From: Arthrobotrys musiformis
Taxonomy: Eukaryota > Ascomycota > Orbiliomycetes > Orbiliales > Orbiliaceae
Length of the DNA: 64,000 nt
Assembly: GCA_036971715.1 (NCBI GenBank)
Contig: JAVHJL010000004.1
Location: 3,658,001 to 3,722,000, forward strand
Direction of reading: 5' to 3'
Under the pieces are notes generated by a model. That model saw only the letters and a program-made list of their open reading frames with translations, was not told where the DNA came from and searched no databases. The position numbers were made by a program, and so were the translations under genes. This document shows, piece after piece, positions 44,534 through 57,937 of the stretch. The number at the start of each line of letters is the position of its first letter. Positions within the stretch are counted from its first letter, which is position 1.

Positions 44534-47500
44534 CATGCGAACTGATCCAGTTAGTGGGGTTATCTCGTACCTCCTGTCACATATGTTCCCATATCTATGA
44601 CAATATTGATCTCTTTTTCTGAGTCCCTATCTATCAGATCGGTTCGATGTTAGCCCTCTTGGTACATCAAACGTATGTAGTTCCGCGTCGTTCGGATAAA
44701 TAATGTGCTTACCTAACAAGGAGCGCGCATGTCCTTTCTTGATGTCATAACATCGTTAAATATATTTCTGTACATTTAGAGTATTGCAATTGCTTTGGCA
44801 TCTGGCTGAATAACTGGATTTAACAGCCAACAGGTGCTGCTTGGATGATAGCGGTTTCAGGATTGAAACACAGACGCTGGTGGTTTTGTTTTTAGCTCCG
44901 AGCCGATTGCATAGGAAGGGTGGCCTTTTTTCTGGCATCAGATTGTTTTGAATCGGGTGATGAATCTAGGAATTTTATATTAGCAGATGATAGTCTCTCG
45001 TTTTGGCGGGAGGTGCTTACCAGTCACTAGGGATTCCCACAATCTATGGGATAATAATCATAGTGATGAGAATCATTTGTTAATATGGGCTCTGCATTGA
45101 ACGTAAAGTACCCTGGTACTATAGTCTTCACGCCACCCCAACTATGGCGAAAGAACCACTCCCTCCCATTAACGACCCTTACCCCGATTCCTGGTCCAAA
45201 TGCAAGTGGTGGTTAGAGCTAGAAGGGTGGTATGATTTTGAGGGACGGCAGGAAGCTTAGGTCCGAAGGAAGCTGTTTGCCTGTTTAAATAGATATTTGA
45301 TTTCCTGCCTGCAGAATACCCATGGCCATGGGTGGAATTATGGCCTAATATTATTAATGATTGCTATTATGTCAGGATTATAGTTATATATGCGTAGGGT
45401 ATGTGCTCAGACGCCGCTCTGTGATGCCTGAGTACGAGACCATGTATGTCGAGCCCTGGTTATAATTGTAGATCTGTAGTATAAATTTTTATAATTTCAT
45501 ATAATTTATATTGAGACTAAAGTGGTAACATGTAGCCACGTCCACGTGCACAAGCTGGATTTTGAAAGTATTATTTGATAACTCTTTTATTTTGGCTATC
45601 GCGGTGGGGGGTTAAATCGCCCGTAGAATTCTAGCTGGGAGACTATCATATGTCATATAGGCACGGGACATTGTTGTGAGAATAATTTGGTGCTAGGTCC
45701 GAGGGCCCTTTGTAGATGCTACACTTTTGTTTAGGCTCTATATAGATAAATATGATGAATCTGAGAGCTGAGCTAGTGTTCTCCACACGCAAGTTGAGCA
45801 ACATAAACAAGTACGAGTAGGAGGGCCTAGAAGGCCTAGAGTTTGAAATTGCAGGCCGTCTTCCAAAAAAACCACCTAGGTACTTCTGGGCCTGAGGACT
45901 GAGAGACAGCTCGAAATCTTTGAAGCAATGATGCAAGGTTGGTCGGATAGGTAGCTACTATCTAACTTAGCTCCTTACCTTTGCGAATCCGTGTCTGTCT
46001 AGGCTAATCTGCGACTATAACTCGAGGACATCTAAGTTGTCTCGTAAACCAGTATCCAAGTGGTAACTCTTAACCTTCGGTGACATTTTTGCGGATTTAA
46101 AGACGTCATTGGATTATATAAATAAACATCAATTATAACCTACCGTCCCCTTTCAGAATACAGAGGCATATACTGTCCAAGATTACCTATATTTGTAATT
46201 TTTAGACTTGGTTGCACGCCACACTAAGGCGTGCTCGTACGTATATCTCTCCAACTTTCGTAATTAACTACCACGAAATAACTTTTGAAAATACTCGAGT
46301 TAGTTAATATTCCCCGATGTTGCCTTAGTCGAGTGAGTTTGGGGTGATCTGTCAGGTATTCCGCCGCGTTGCCCATTGTTGTACTTGCCGTATACGAGCG
46401 TCCAAGCGGTCTTTCCGAGACCCGATGGCCTTCGTCGATCACTGACTATTGGTTCGAAATTTCGCGAATTCGTACTGTACATGTAAACGCGCGCTATTTT
46501 GGACATGGGAGACGACTGAACCATGACGTTTTGTAATTAATGTGGCGATGGATTCTCTTGCGCATGTGAGCAGGGTTTTTTTGATCGCTGCGTGGATGTG
46601 GCAGCGTCGATGGCGGGGTGCGTGCTAGCGCTGTGGCGTGGGAGGTAAAGGTGGTACTTTAGATTATAATTCACGATCTTTAAATGCCTTGACACATGTG
46701 TTTAATTGTTATGCTATGATATCGTGATATAATGCACTTTTCTCAATGCGTGGTATCTAGAGTCTCGCTTCCGCGGTATCTGGATGTCTAGCCTAGCTGT
46801 CTGGGCGTCAATCGGTGACCTAGAAATAGAAGAGGTTTGGTTGAGGGCCTTCAACATGTCTCTTCGTACTCCATTTTAAGCTTATTTCATGTTGAATTCC
46901 CTTTTTTAAAAAGGATCGACCCGGTAGCCGGGAACGTGTTGCATATTGTTGTAAAATTCGAAATGTTGAAGCTGGTCCGTCTCGAAGCAGCTGGTCCAGT
47001 CTCGACACTAGATTCATAGAATGCCCAAGCTAGGGAATTCTAAGGAACTCGAGAAGATGTTAACTTCGTAGGAGGCAAAACGTCGGTCTGGTTGCTATTT
47101 TTATTCATTTCACACAATGCGCTGTGTGTATTCTGTGCAGCTGTGCATAGTCTTACTCTCCCGAATCCACGAAAAGGAAACTCGAGACATCACTTGCAAT
47201 TGGGGGACGGTTTTCCCTCAGTGGCGTTTCAAACGAAATTGTCAACATTTCGCGACGTCTCTGTTTTCTTTTCTTTTGGAATCCGGCCGACAATTTAATG
47301 GAGGTTCGGCTTAAAGAGGTTCTCCTCTTTTTTTTTCGTTCATGGACCTTAAGCTTTTTTTTGATGCCTGAGGGTTTCGGGAAGGAGCGAGAAAAAAAAT
47401 GCATATCCGCTCTCTCTACCCCTTTTGATTGAGAAATAGCTGGGAGATTTGATATGGATTGGGGCATATTAATACTATGGGCTATTCTTGCTGGCATTGG

Positions 47501-50500
47501 GTGGAAAGGAAACGAAAAGGGTTGATGGGGAGGCTAGATTCAAAACGTCTTTCAAACATATCATGAGGACGAGGGGTTATATATTGTTGAATGAGAAATA
47601 CATATTACATACACTTGGGTATGTATTGGTACAGAAACCTGTACCTCAAGTTTTTCAATTCCAGGCTGGTTCCCAGGGATAACCGTCGGCCGTCGATGCA
47701 ATTGTAATTGCAATTAATTGGGGTAAAGCAGGTTTCTGGGGTTAAACCGGTTCTGGAAAAGTGCCAGTGGGCAATATGGAACCCCCGACACATGCGAGAA
47801 ATCTTCCCCCCAAGTTCATTTTTTGTTTTGCGGGCTGGGGTACCTTGGAGATATGACGGCGAGACGTACCGAAACCAGAGGAACCCAATGATCGTTGCAA
47901 GACGCTAGTTAGGAGGGAAGAAAAGAAAATCGAGCTAAGGTGGAGGTAAAAGACGGTATACCCTTCTTGTTTGTGACACTGGTAATTTTTGTTGGTTTGG
48001 AAAGGAGTTAACTTTCACGTACCTTTTCTTTTCTTTTCTTAGTCCCGTCCTTGGGGAATTGGTACCTGATGACGGTTGGCGGGACATGCTGATCGTGAAC
48101 GTGAACTGCTGGTTCTGGACAATTGATTCTCCAACAGTCTAGAAAAGCTTGAGAAACGGAATGAAATGAGGCGTTGGAAAATAGACCAAGCCGCAGTCTC
48201 AGCTTGCAGCTTGGCTTGAGCCTGACAGCAGGTGACCCGCTTCAAAGGGACAGCAGCCCTTTTTTCCCAGGCAAAGCAGAAAAAGTACCAAGTCTGGCAA
48301 GCCGGAGGAAACACCTCATGTCAAGTACCCCATACGGATCGTGCAGCAGATGGTGTAGCAGAGAAGCGGGTATGTGTGGGTGGATCCGAAGATTGGGTAG
48401 GACGAAACATTGAGCTGGAGAAGCACGGTACAAACCCTTAGGTCCACAAGGAGGGAGGGAAAAAACAGATGGCGTGGATTGAGGGGAACCAGAACACGAA
48501 CCTACGGGACTTGTGCTGCAGGCGCAGGCGCCTGGGCTGCAGCAACAGATGCGGTGTAGGCAGCATGTATGTAAGTGTGGTAGATGCATGACGGCAGGAG
48601 AAATCATTACGAGAGCATATCGGCGCATGACAATGTGAGGGTCTTTTTTAAAGAAAGATGCGGGATCGATTCGCTGGGTCCTTTCTTCCATCCAGAGGAA
48701 ATTTCCGAGGGGAAATGTGTAAGTAAGAGGCACATTGAATGGACAGCTTGGAAGTGCTGCAGCTCTTTGCTTCCTGATCTGTATCTTGCATGCGATTTGA
48801 ACCAAGCGTAATGAGGTAGACCCTTGGACTGTGCAGTGCATCTGCAGCGGCACGACGATATCGGCATGTTCGAGGTTCCCGTGGGTCAATTGTTAAATTG
48901 CTTGAGGCAATGCGCCTGTCGTCGATGTGTCTGAAAAATCCGAGGGTAAATTCATTTCTCTCCCATGGAAATCAATTTCTAGCTATCAACCGCGACTTCT
49001 TGTAGTCAACGAAGAGCTTAGACCGCGAGGTTTCCGTTTTCGTGTGTATCGATAAATTGTCCGAGCTCTCCTTTTAATGTTCTCGGCACCAAATTTGGCG
49101 AGGGAGAGAGCATTTGCATTTGGATATCACGCCTATCGCAGACCCTGATGCTTGTGGATAGGGCAGAGCAGAATACTGATGGATACGAGCAGATGACTTA
49201 ATCGTTGAATGCAAAGGGTAATATATGACCGTATTCGATATAAGCAGCTCCTCCATTGAGAAACGTGCCCATGAACCTGGTAAACAATCCGGCAGCGGCG
49301 GTGACAGACTCGAGGGGACATCTAATCATATCGAGCAATAGCTCCCTCAAACGATCCCCACAAGCGTCACCTCAATGTGGATTCCCTTAACATCTTGCGC
49401 TAAGGCATCTGCTTGAACCTCATTTGCTGGAACAGGTGCTGTTATTAATGTTATTATCACTCAGAGTCGCTGTCGCATTTTGCTGGCCGAGGTGTCTCCC
49501 TTTTTTTTTATTGTTATTTGTTTGGCGACAGGACCTGGTCAGAGAACAAGAAATTGAATTAAGAGTCAAAAGTTGCCTGGCATCCTGCTTACCTTACTCC
49601 TTTATCCACAAATTCAAAAAGAATCACAAAGATCATACTTAATAATACGCAAGACTCCAGCAACTTTCACTATTCGAGAACATTTTCGATCCGAAGCAAA
49701 GGTTGTGGGCGTACATTAATCATATTGTTTATTTCACGGCATCAATTCGACCTTACGTCTAGACGGCATTGCATTGGGAATATTATACTTACGTTACTCG
49801 AGTCCACAAGAATACTTACCTACATACACCGTACTTCTTCGTACTTCAGCTGGGAATTCTGTGTTCGGCACAAGTGCCACGACTGTTCAGGTACGGTAAA
49901 CTTGGCCATTCATCCTTTCCCTAGCTTTCCTGTTCCTGGATTGTGCCTGGGCTGTTCGTCAGGTCCGCTCTCCGATGGTTCTTCGCATTCGGTCGACATC
50001 CCGGCTTCCTCCTTGTTACCGCTGTTCTTATTATTAGCCCACAGCGTTACTTCAACCCGCTTACTCCCTGCCCACTGCCTCCTTCCGTACATATATGCAC
50101 ACATACATACATACTATAACATATTCACTCCTCCTCTTCCTCAATTTCGTTCATCCATTCGTTATTCTTTCGAGGATATACACATCCATATCCCTATACG
50201 CAGTCTGGCGGTTCAATTGCTTTGCGAATCGAGTCGAGTCGAATCGAATCGAACCAACCAACTCCGACATCGATTAAGCGAGTCCTGTTCCTGTGTGCGG
50301 TCGACGATTTACCCAGCCCCCGTTGGACTGTAGTATTTGTTTCCGTTCGAAGGCTGGCCACGGACAGTTTCTGGTTCATGATTCCTGGAGTGTCTGGATT
50401 CAAAAGCATAATCACTGCGAGCTGGATCTGAGCAATATCAATCATTATACCAAGCGGCGAAGTGCGTGCCTGAGATTTCAGTGGCCCGTCCTTCGGATGC

Positions 50501-51791
50501 ACTAGGCGGGCTCTGACGGCTGCCTGTCTTTTGCAGTTCTCTCTCTGACTGGGTCTTTTTAGACGTCTCACTTCGCCTTTTTTTTCCGCAGTGCGCATGC
50601 GCTTTTGATTATTTTTATTCTTATTCTCGTTTTAACTATTCTTATTCTTTGATCTGGTCAGTCATTCTGACAAGTCGAACGGAAAGTCACAGCGGAAATC
50701 TATTCCCAAGGCAGATCGAGAATAATAAGAACAAGATCTACCTAAAGCAAATCTGTTAGTACCTAGTCAATTAGTTCCGTTTGTTAGTTCGAGCGGGCGG
50801 AAATAAGAATCCAGCCATCGGTCGTCACTCTAGTGTTCCCTGCGGCTGGAACAGGTACCGGAGCTGGACCGATCGTTTTCATTCCTTTAGTTCGTTCATT
50901 CGTTCGTTCATTCATTACCGTTGGGGCCGTTCACGCCAGCTGAATCGGGGATTTTTAGAGGGTGCTGTGCGGTATATTGCATTATACTTACTGTACCTGC
51001 GCCGAACAAATCAGCAGCTGACTGGCCTCCATCGATACCCATCATCACCACCACCATCATCATTCCTCCCTTCAGCCCTGCACAGTCAGTCAATCATCCT
51101 CATAGTCATACTTCCTCAGGTCTTCTCGAAGCAGGCCATCCATCCAATCTTGCTGGTTTCGGCCGTCGAGAGCAGGGCGGCTATTCGTCGGTGGATCGTT
51201 CTCCTGTTGGTTGTTTGTCGGTCAACTGCACCTGCAACCAGACTAACTGACTAAAGCGAGGCGGCATCACTGAACTCCCTCCCGCTCCACACCTCTCCTC
51301 CACACACCCACACACCCTCCCACCAACCCATCCACCACCGCCCACCATAACTGACTGAGGTACATCGTACTAACATAACAATAACCATCAGCTAACATCC
51401 CTCCCATCTCTCCGTACCCCTGCTGCATCTCCTATTAAGGCACCTTCATCATCGTTATCACCACACTCCTCCGGTTAATATTTGTCGACGACGGCTACCA
51501 CTCACCTGGCGTTGCATTGCTTCCTCGAATCCGTTCCTTCGCCCAATAAACTCCTCCCTAATCGCCACCTTAATCTCCTCCGCTTTCTAACGACATCCGA
51601 TACCCCGTTCCTTGACGACGTTATAATCCATTCCATTGAAACGGCAAGCCGGCCTGTGCCCTCTGGAACCTCGAGAAATTTGAAAATCCGCGACTGCTTT
51701 CCGAATTCAATAATACCGTACTCTTCGAGACCCCAGAACCTTGCCAACCCTGTGTTTGGCGATACAAGCTTTCCGCCCAGCAGCGGATCTC
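44534..51791. other. Gene-poor tract, 7.3 kb
   Basis: I find no supported gene here on either strand. There are no long frames with protein character, no recognised transposase, reverse transcriptase or terminal repeats. Two overlapping short ATG-started frames at 45085..45260 look slightly protein-like but have no continuation. The last 2 kb (about 49.8-51.79 kb) are C/T-rich and probably include the promoter and long leader of the nucleotidyltransferase gene. Confidence 0.5.
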
Positions 51792-54700
51792 ATGGAGGAC
51801 GTGGCGAATTCATCAGGAGGTTATCCTTCAACCTTGCTCTCGGCTCCCTCCAGCTCTTCTTCCTCCTCTGCTCATCTTTCTGCCGATCCTCAATCTCCTA
51901 CAAACCACCGGAGACGCTTGACCGGCTCTTCTATTCCTCTCCGACCCGACGGCCTCCTCCACCCGGCCCTTTCTAATGCATTCATACCTTCTTCGATTAT
52001 TGGTCTAGGGAGTTTTGAGTCTGTAGCAAGGTATCCTTCGCACTACAGTGCCGCCGCCGCCGCCGCCGCCGCCGCTGTAGCTGGTGGTTCGCAGGGCCAA
52101 CGACAGGGACGGCCTGCAGGTCTCAGACACTCCAGTCCGAACAACCACCAGAGACGCCAATCAAGATCGTCTGATAGGGATGCCTTTCAGCCTGAACTTG
52201 GGGGTTTCTCGAATTCAAGTTGGAGCAATAGCAATTCGTCTAGATTAGCAAATTCACCTTTGGGTCCTCGTCACAGCATAGCGAACCTACAGGCGAATAA
52301 TAGGTCCGAGACTACGTTGCCAGCCCAACCACCCTCCTCTCGACCACAATATCGGAATCAACGATCGAGTTACACAATGTCGAGCTCTATGCCGTCTACT
52401 CCCCGCCATGCTCGCACACGACATGATGTTGGAAAATCTCGTTCTCCGTCTCCTCCTCCCTTTGCCCTCGACTCTCCCCGTTCGGCAGCGTCCGATCCAA
52501 GCAACCACCCCGCAATACGTTCCAGATGTCAGTATGAAAGTGGATTGGTATTCCAGCGTAGGAGGATACAGTATTCGATAGGAAGCGATCCGTTGCCGGA
52601 CGAAAAGCCGCCGAAAGATTCCTTATCGACGGAAGATGAGGAGAAGCTGACGGCTGATCTGGAAAAGTTGTATTCCGAACTTCTTCCTTCGGAGGAGAGC
52701 AACGAAAGAAGACGGAAATTCCTGGAAAAGCTGGAGAAGTTGTTGAACGACGAATGGCCTGGTCATGAAATCAAAGTCCGACCTTTCGGGTCAACAGAGA
52801 ACAGACTTTGCTCGACGGATTCGGATGGTATTGTTCTTTCGAAAGACGCTCAGGATTTCATATGGCTAGCTAACTTTGTTTTTCAGTTGATGTCTGCATC
52901 GTAACGGATTTCAAGGACCTCGAAAACGTCTGCTTATTAGCGAAAGTTTTGGGAAAACGTGGGAACACCAGCATCCGTTTAGATCGATTTCGGGACTGAC
53001 GCTTTGTGCAATTTAGATCGTATGGAGCGTATTATTTGTGTTCAGAACGCCAAGGTTCCCATTGTTCGAATATGGGATCCGGAGTATAAGGTGCAATGCG
53101 ACATGAACGTGAATAATACACTTGCCTTGGAGAACACAAGGATGGTCAAGACCTATGTTGATATCGATCCGCGAGTCCAGCGTTTGGCGATGATTATCAA
53201 ATACTGGACGAAGCAGAGAATACTGAACGATGCTGGTATGTCTTGAGAATTTAATGACCCCAATAGTTATTGTGCCTTGTAGGTTCTCCGACTAATAGCG
53301 ATCGTTTTGGGTAGCTGGTGGAGGAACCCTTTCGTCCTACACCTGGATTTGCATGATTGTTAGCTTCCTTCAAACACGGGAACCGCCGATCTTACCTTCA
53401 CTGCACCAGCGTGAACATAAGAAACGGCCACCGCAGAACGGGGTTGACGTATCTTTCGACGACGATATCGAGACGCTCCGTGATTTCGGCAAGGCGAACA
53501 CCGAAAGTCTAGGATCTCTTCTTTTCAACTTCTTCAAGAGATATGGATATGAAATCGATTTTGAGAAAAAGGTTATTTCGATCCGTATGGGGAAGCTCAT
53601 CTCGAAAGCTGAAAAGAAGTGGGATGCTTTGCTCGGGAACCGACTTTGTGTAGAGGAGCCGTTCAGTATAGCGCGGAACTTGAGTAACGGAGCCGACGAC
53701 AATGCTGTGCGGGGAATCCACGAGGAGTTCAGACGGGCATTCAAGCTTTTGGCCGAATCACCTCCAAACCTTGAGGCCTGGAGCCAAGAATACATATTCC
53801 CCAAGGAAGAGCTACCCAGTGCTTCGGATTTTGTCAAGCCTGCATCACGACCCATCCAAATGACTAGAAGTAATTCTGCCAACAAGGGGAGATCAGCCGA
53901 CAATGGCAGAGCTAAAGGTGGGCGAATCGGCAACTACAGCCACCCACGAAACCCTACGTATAACAACCGTAGGGCCTCCAGTGGAGCCGCATTTGCGAAT
54001 CCCAATCTACCAATAGCGACACATCTATTGAATGTACCAGGATCCTATCACCTGGTTCCGAATCCGGATGGAACCTTTGCGACAGTGGAGAGTCTATCCA
54101 AGCCCATGATAGACGTGCACGCTTTCAGGCAAAACGCAGTTGCTCGGCAGCATCTGTTTAATACTATTGCTCAGATGCCCGTACAACAACAGTTTCCAGC
54201 TCTTAGTTATCAACCATACTTTTTCTACCCACAGCCTGTCTACCTGAATACAATAAGCGACTTTAGTACAAATGGCGTACTGGCAGGGACGGCTCCACAG
54301 CAGGCTGGTGCCGACCAACGGTCGAACCGAGCGAAGAATCCCCAACCTGGTGGACCTAGATCGCGCTCGCAACCTGCGCCGCATCTAGATCCAGCCTCAA
54401 GACAAACGTCCAGCGTTTTACACCCTGAGTCCATTGCAGACAACCAGGACCCAGGAGCTACGGAGAGTATAGCTACCGCCTCCAGCACGTCCGAACAACC
54501 AAATACGCCCTCTGAATCGCATACTGGAGAAGATAGCTTCGGGGACTACTATGCTTACTACTATCCTGGTCAGGATAACACGGCTAGTGCTTCGCCTGAT
54601 CTGAAGGAAAAGATGTCACCGCCCAAATTTAGCGACCATAGACGACCATCGCAGCCACCTTCGCCCATTAAGACGGCGAATCATTCAAGATTTGCCCAGA

Positions 54701-55809
54701 GTCAAGATGCGATTTGGTCTTCTTCAGATGGTGATGGCGAAAGGTCCATTTCTCAAGATTCGTTTGACGAGGAACCCAGGCAGCGCGGGCCGGTTATCGT
54801 CAACGGTTCTGCTAGCAGCGTTCCGGTGACGCCGCCACCCGACGATGATGATTCTCCTCAGCTTACCCTGTCCGAAGACTCTCCTCACCAAGAAAGCATG
54901 TTCCATAACCCTGCAGCGTTCTCAAATTACGGAACACAAATTCTTGATCATACCCACCAGCATGGTATTTATGGCCAGCAAGCCGCACATGATGATTTGA
55001 GTGGTCTTGGGAAGGGAAGCTACGCTATGGATGCGTTTAACGCAAACCCAATCCCGTTCACGACGTTCCTATCCCTCCCCCTGACATACGCTACAGTGCC
55101 TGCCTCCAATTTTGACCAAAATGCTGGCCAAAAGCCCAGGAACCGACAGACAATGCAGCAGCAACAACATTTTGGACGACAACGCGATGCTGAACAACCT
55201 CCAGCTGTGTCGAGAAGTGCGGATCAACGGCAACCGAAGCTCGACCTTGCAACCCCAAACCATAACCAACCAGCTCGGGAGACAAAGCAAGCGTCTCCAA
55301 CCAAGGACAAGCAAGGGGGCGCCAACAGCCCTAGCGATGCACCAGCGAACTCGAAGCAGACTGGAAACACACCCGCCTCAACTTGGAAGAACCCTTCGCC
55401 GAAGAACGGTTCTGGCAAAAAAGCGAAGCCGTCTGGTAGCGAAGCTGATAACTCATCGGAGGATGGGAACACCACTGCAAAGCAAACAGCACAAACGAAT
55501 CAGTCAAGTAGGTCAGGGACAGTTCGGGCGAAATCGGTCGTGGATGCCATCCAAGCTATCACTAAGTCTGCTAGCACGGCTGGCCAAGGCTCTGCTTCTA
55601 ACAACCCCAAATCGAACACATCATCTCCCCCCTCTACAAAGTTGGATGATAGCCCTATGCCGGCAAGCCAGGGTTCGAATAACACACATTCTAAGCAGAA
55701 ACAGTGGAATCAGAACTCTCATAAGCGAAAGGGTGGTAATAAGAAGAAACGACCTGCGGCAAATACGGATACAGCCCCGGCTACTGGAGATGACCGCAAA
55801 GGCGGTTAA
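51792..55809 (+). CDS. Cid1-family terminal nucleotidyltransferase (non-canonical poly(A)/poly(U) polymerase), four exons
   Basis: Exons are 51792..52827, 52887..52958, 53017..53235 and 53315..55809, 1273 residues. The family adds untemplated nucleotides to RNA 3' ends and so controls RNA decay. The catalytic core starts near residue 280. FGSTENRLCS at about 332 is the substrate-binding GS motif. Asp345 and Asp347 (SDVDVCIV) form the metal-binding dyad; intron 1 falls between them. The third acid is Asp398 (KVQCDMNVNN). Then come ALENTRMVKTYVDIDPRVQR, IIKYWTKQRILND and GGTLSSYTWICMI, and the PAP-associated part with LFNFFKRYGYEID, CVEEPFSIARNLSNGADD. The first ~270 residues (with an Ala run at 87-95) and the last ~680 are Ser/Gln/Asn-rich and likely disordered. 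Relatives include Aspergillus CutA/CutB, but which one cannot be decided here. The ATG at 51792 is the first in frame. Confidence 0.92.
52050..52076 (+). repeat. In-frame (GCC)8 GCT alanine-coding trinucleotide repeat
   Basis: Eight GCC and one GCT codon give nine alanines at residues 87-95 of the nucleotidyltransferase. A likely site of length variation within the disordered N-terminus. Confidence 0.95.
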
Positions 55810-57937
55810 ACACATGAAGTTGATACTATGAACATGATTACGCCGTATAGCTCAGACTGTATGAGTTTATGATCATGCTTCTAACGATTTTGACATGCAA
55901 TATTTCGTTTGCGTCTTTTCTATTTTCCGTTTCTACACTTGCTTTCTTCTTCTCTCAGCGATTTCTTAGATCGATATTATTTTTGCGGCAACCTCTGCCT
56001 TCCTCATCGAAGGGCTCGATTCGCACACCCCATTTTCATTTGCGACCCCGACCCGATTCATATGTCAGTTATTTTCGACATCCAAGAGGAAGGAATAAGC
56101 GACACGAGGATTCGTGGAGAGGATTCTGTCACTTTGCGCTAGGGCGTTTCACCGGGGAATTTTTCCGATTGCATCGAAAAAGTTTTTTTTCACAAAAAAA
56201 GGAAAGATTGTATAGAAGGATCAGAATGTTTTCTGGGTTGTTTTGCGGCGTCCGTGGTAACCGATATCAACTATTCCGATTCTCCCCGTCCTTTTCTTCG
56301 CTGTTCCTTAGGGTATCGGTCCCGGCTGGCCTTTCAACTTCAACCTTTCCCTGGTGGTAGGATGGGATCACAGTACACATATGCATGCCATGATAAGGCA
56401 ATGGCAAAGGGCGAGATTAACACGATCGCCTATCCCATCAATTCCAATCCGATTTTCCTCTTACACGGCAAGCACTTTTTTTTACAAATTACATCGCTTT
56501 TTTTTTTACCTGCTCGTCTACTACACATAGCCCGGCCGTTTTGTACTTAGTCAACCCCATCCAGCATTAAAATATTCGGAGCGGCACCCATTTGCGCACA
56601 CCTCCTTCCTACCCCAGCAAATCCTCAATATGCCACATTTCCTTGTTGTTATTATTCCTGTGTGCTGTTTTTTGTCTGTTTATGTCTCCTTTTCCCATCA
56701 TAGTCTTTTGTGTTTAAAAGGATAGCGGTTTGTTTTTATAGGTTGTTTTCTTTTATAATTGCGTGCGAGCCTTTATTCCTTTAGCTACTAGTTTCCTTTC
56801 CTTCAATTCATGTATATTCTGCGATTCTAACAATTTTTTTTTTTGCCTTCGCCTTCGCCTTCGATCCAAATCGATGCCCCCTCTCCATCTTTCCAAGCCA
56901 TTCTCTAGGCTTGGATGTACCCTCCATCGAATTTTTGTCTTTCTTCCCTTTTCTGCGGAGAAAGTTGTCTGTCTGTAATACCTCCTCTTCCTTTCACCGT
57001 CACCGTCATCGTCATTATCATCGCCGCATTGAAACCTGTTAAATAAATGATATCCCCCCATCGTCATTCCGTGCCGCACAGCTCTTCCCTCTTCTTTTCG
57101 GATGCATTTTATTAATTGTTTTTGGATCACTGCATCGTTGCCTACTGTCATGTACATTTTCTTTTTTTCTAAACACTTGTTACTATTAACTAAAAAGGAA
57201 GATAAGATGGAGGATTCGAGTGGAAGAGAAAGAAGAGAGAAAAACAAAAGAGATATTATATTGATATATAGCGACGATTGGAATATATACAAAAAAACAA
57301 AGAGAAAATTTGGCAAAAAGATCTCGAATACATATTGCATTACTGATTGGATTGAAAAATCGAGAGAGAGGATACATATTTCCGGGCGTCATATTTGGAA
57401 GCGAGTACTTTTTTTATATCAAGTCGCCTGGTTTCCTTTTCCTTTTCCTTGCAGTCGGAGTGGGAGAGTATATTGAAAACAGAAGAATGGGACATATTGA
57501 TATTGGTATCATGGATCGTTTCGGCCCTTTTCTCTCTCTTTTCCCTCCAGCACTTCGGTTTTTTTGTCGTTCCATGCGTTCGTCGAAGAGCAAGTTTTAC
57601 TTCATGTAGGCTTCGTAAGATTCGGTGTATATTCAAGAGAGGGGTATTAATGGCGTGTCCGGGGGTTTTTAGGGTGCTTTTTTTCTTGGGACGCTGGACT
57701 GCGAGTGTATCTATAGAGATTTGACATATATCAATAAACAATTTGGTGTTGAAGAGTTCTGTTTTTTGAGGCGTCCTATCCTCTTTTACACGGTTTTAGA
57801 TAGGCTGGTATTGACACACTCTTGGTAGTGGTGGTAGTACTTCAATATATAGGGTATCACAAATGTATGTACAGAATTTATGCAGTCGCTTACTTACCCG
57901 TTCCTAGCCTCGAGACCGGGCGCTCCTGAGGCAGAGA
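55810..57937. other. Convergent 3' intergenic region, 2.1 kb
   Basis: T-rich sequence between the stops of the nucleotidyltransferase and the PPR-like gene. No supported gene; frames of 100-195 codons on both strands are low-complexity translations of T/C or A/G runs. Confidence 0.5.

Noticed and set aside
45085..45260. Two overlapping ATG frames of 43 and 38 codons, the second ending KWWLELEGWYDFEGRQEA
   Set aside because: Slightly protein-like, perhaps a relic of a gene or element, but no neighbouring exon or domain supports either.
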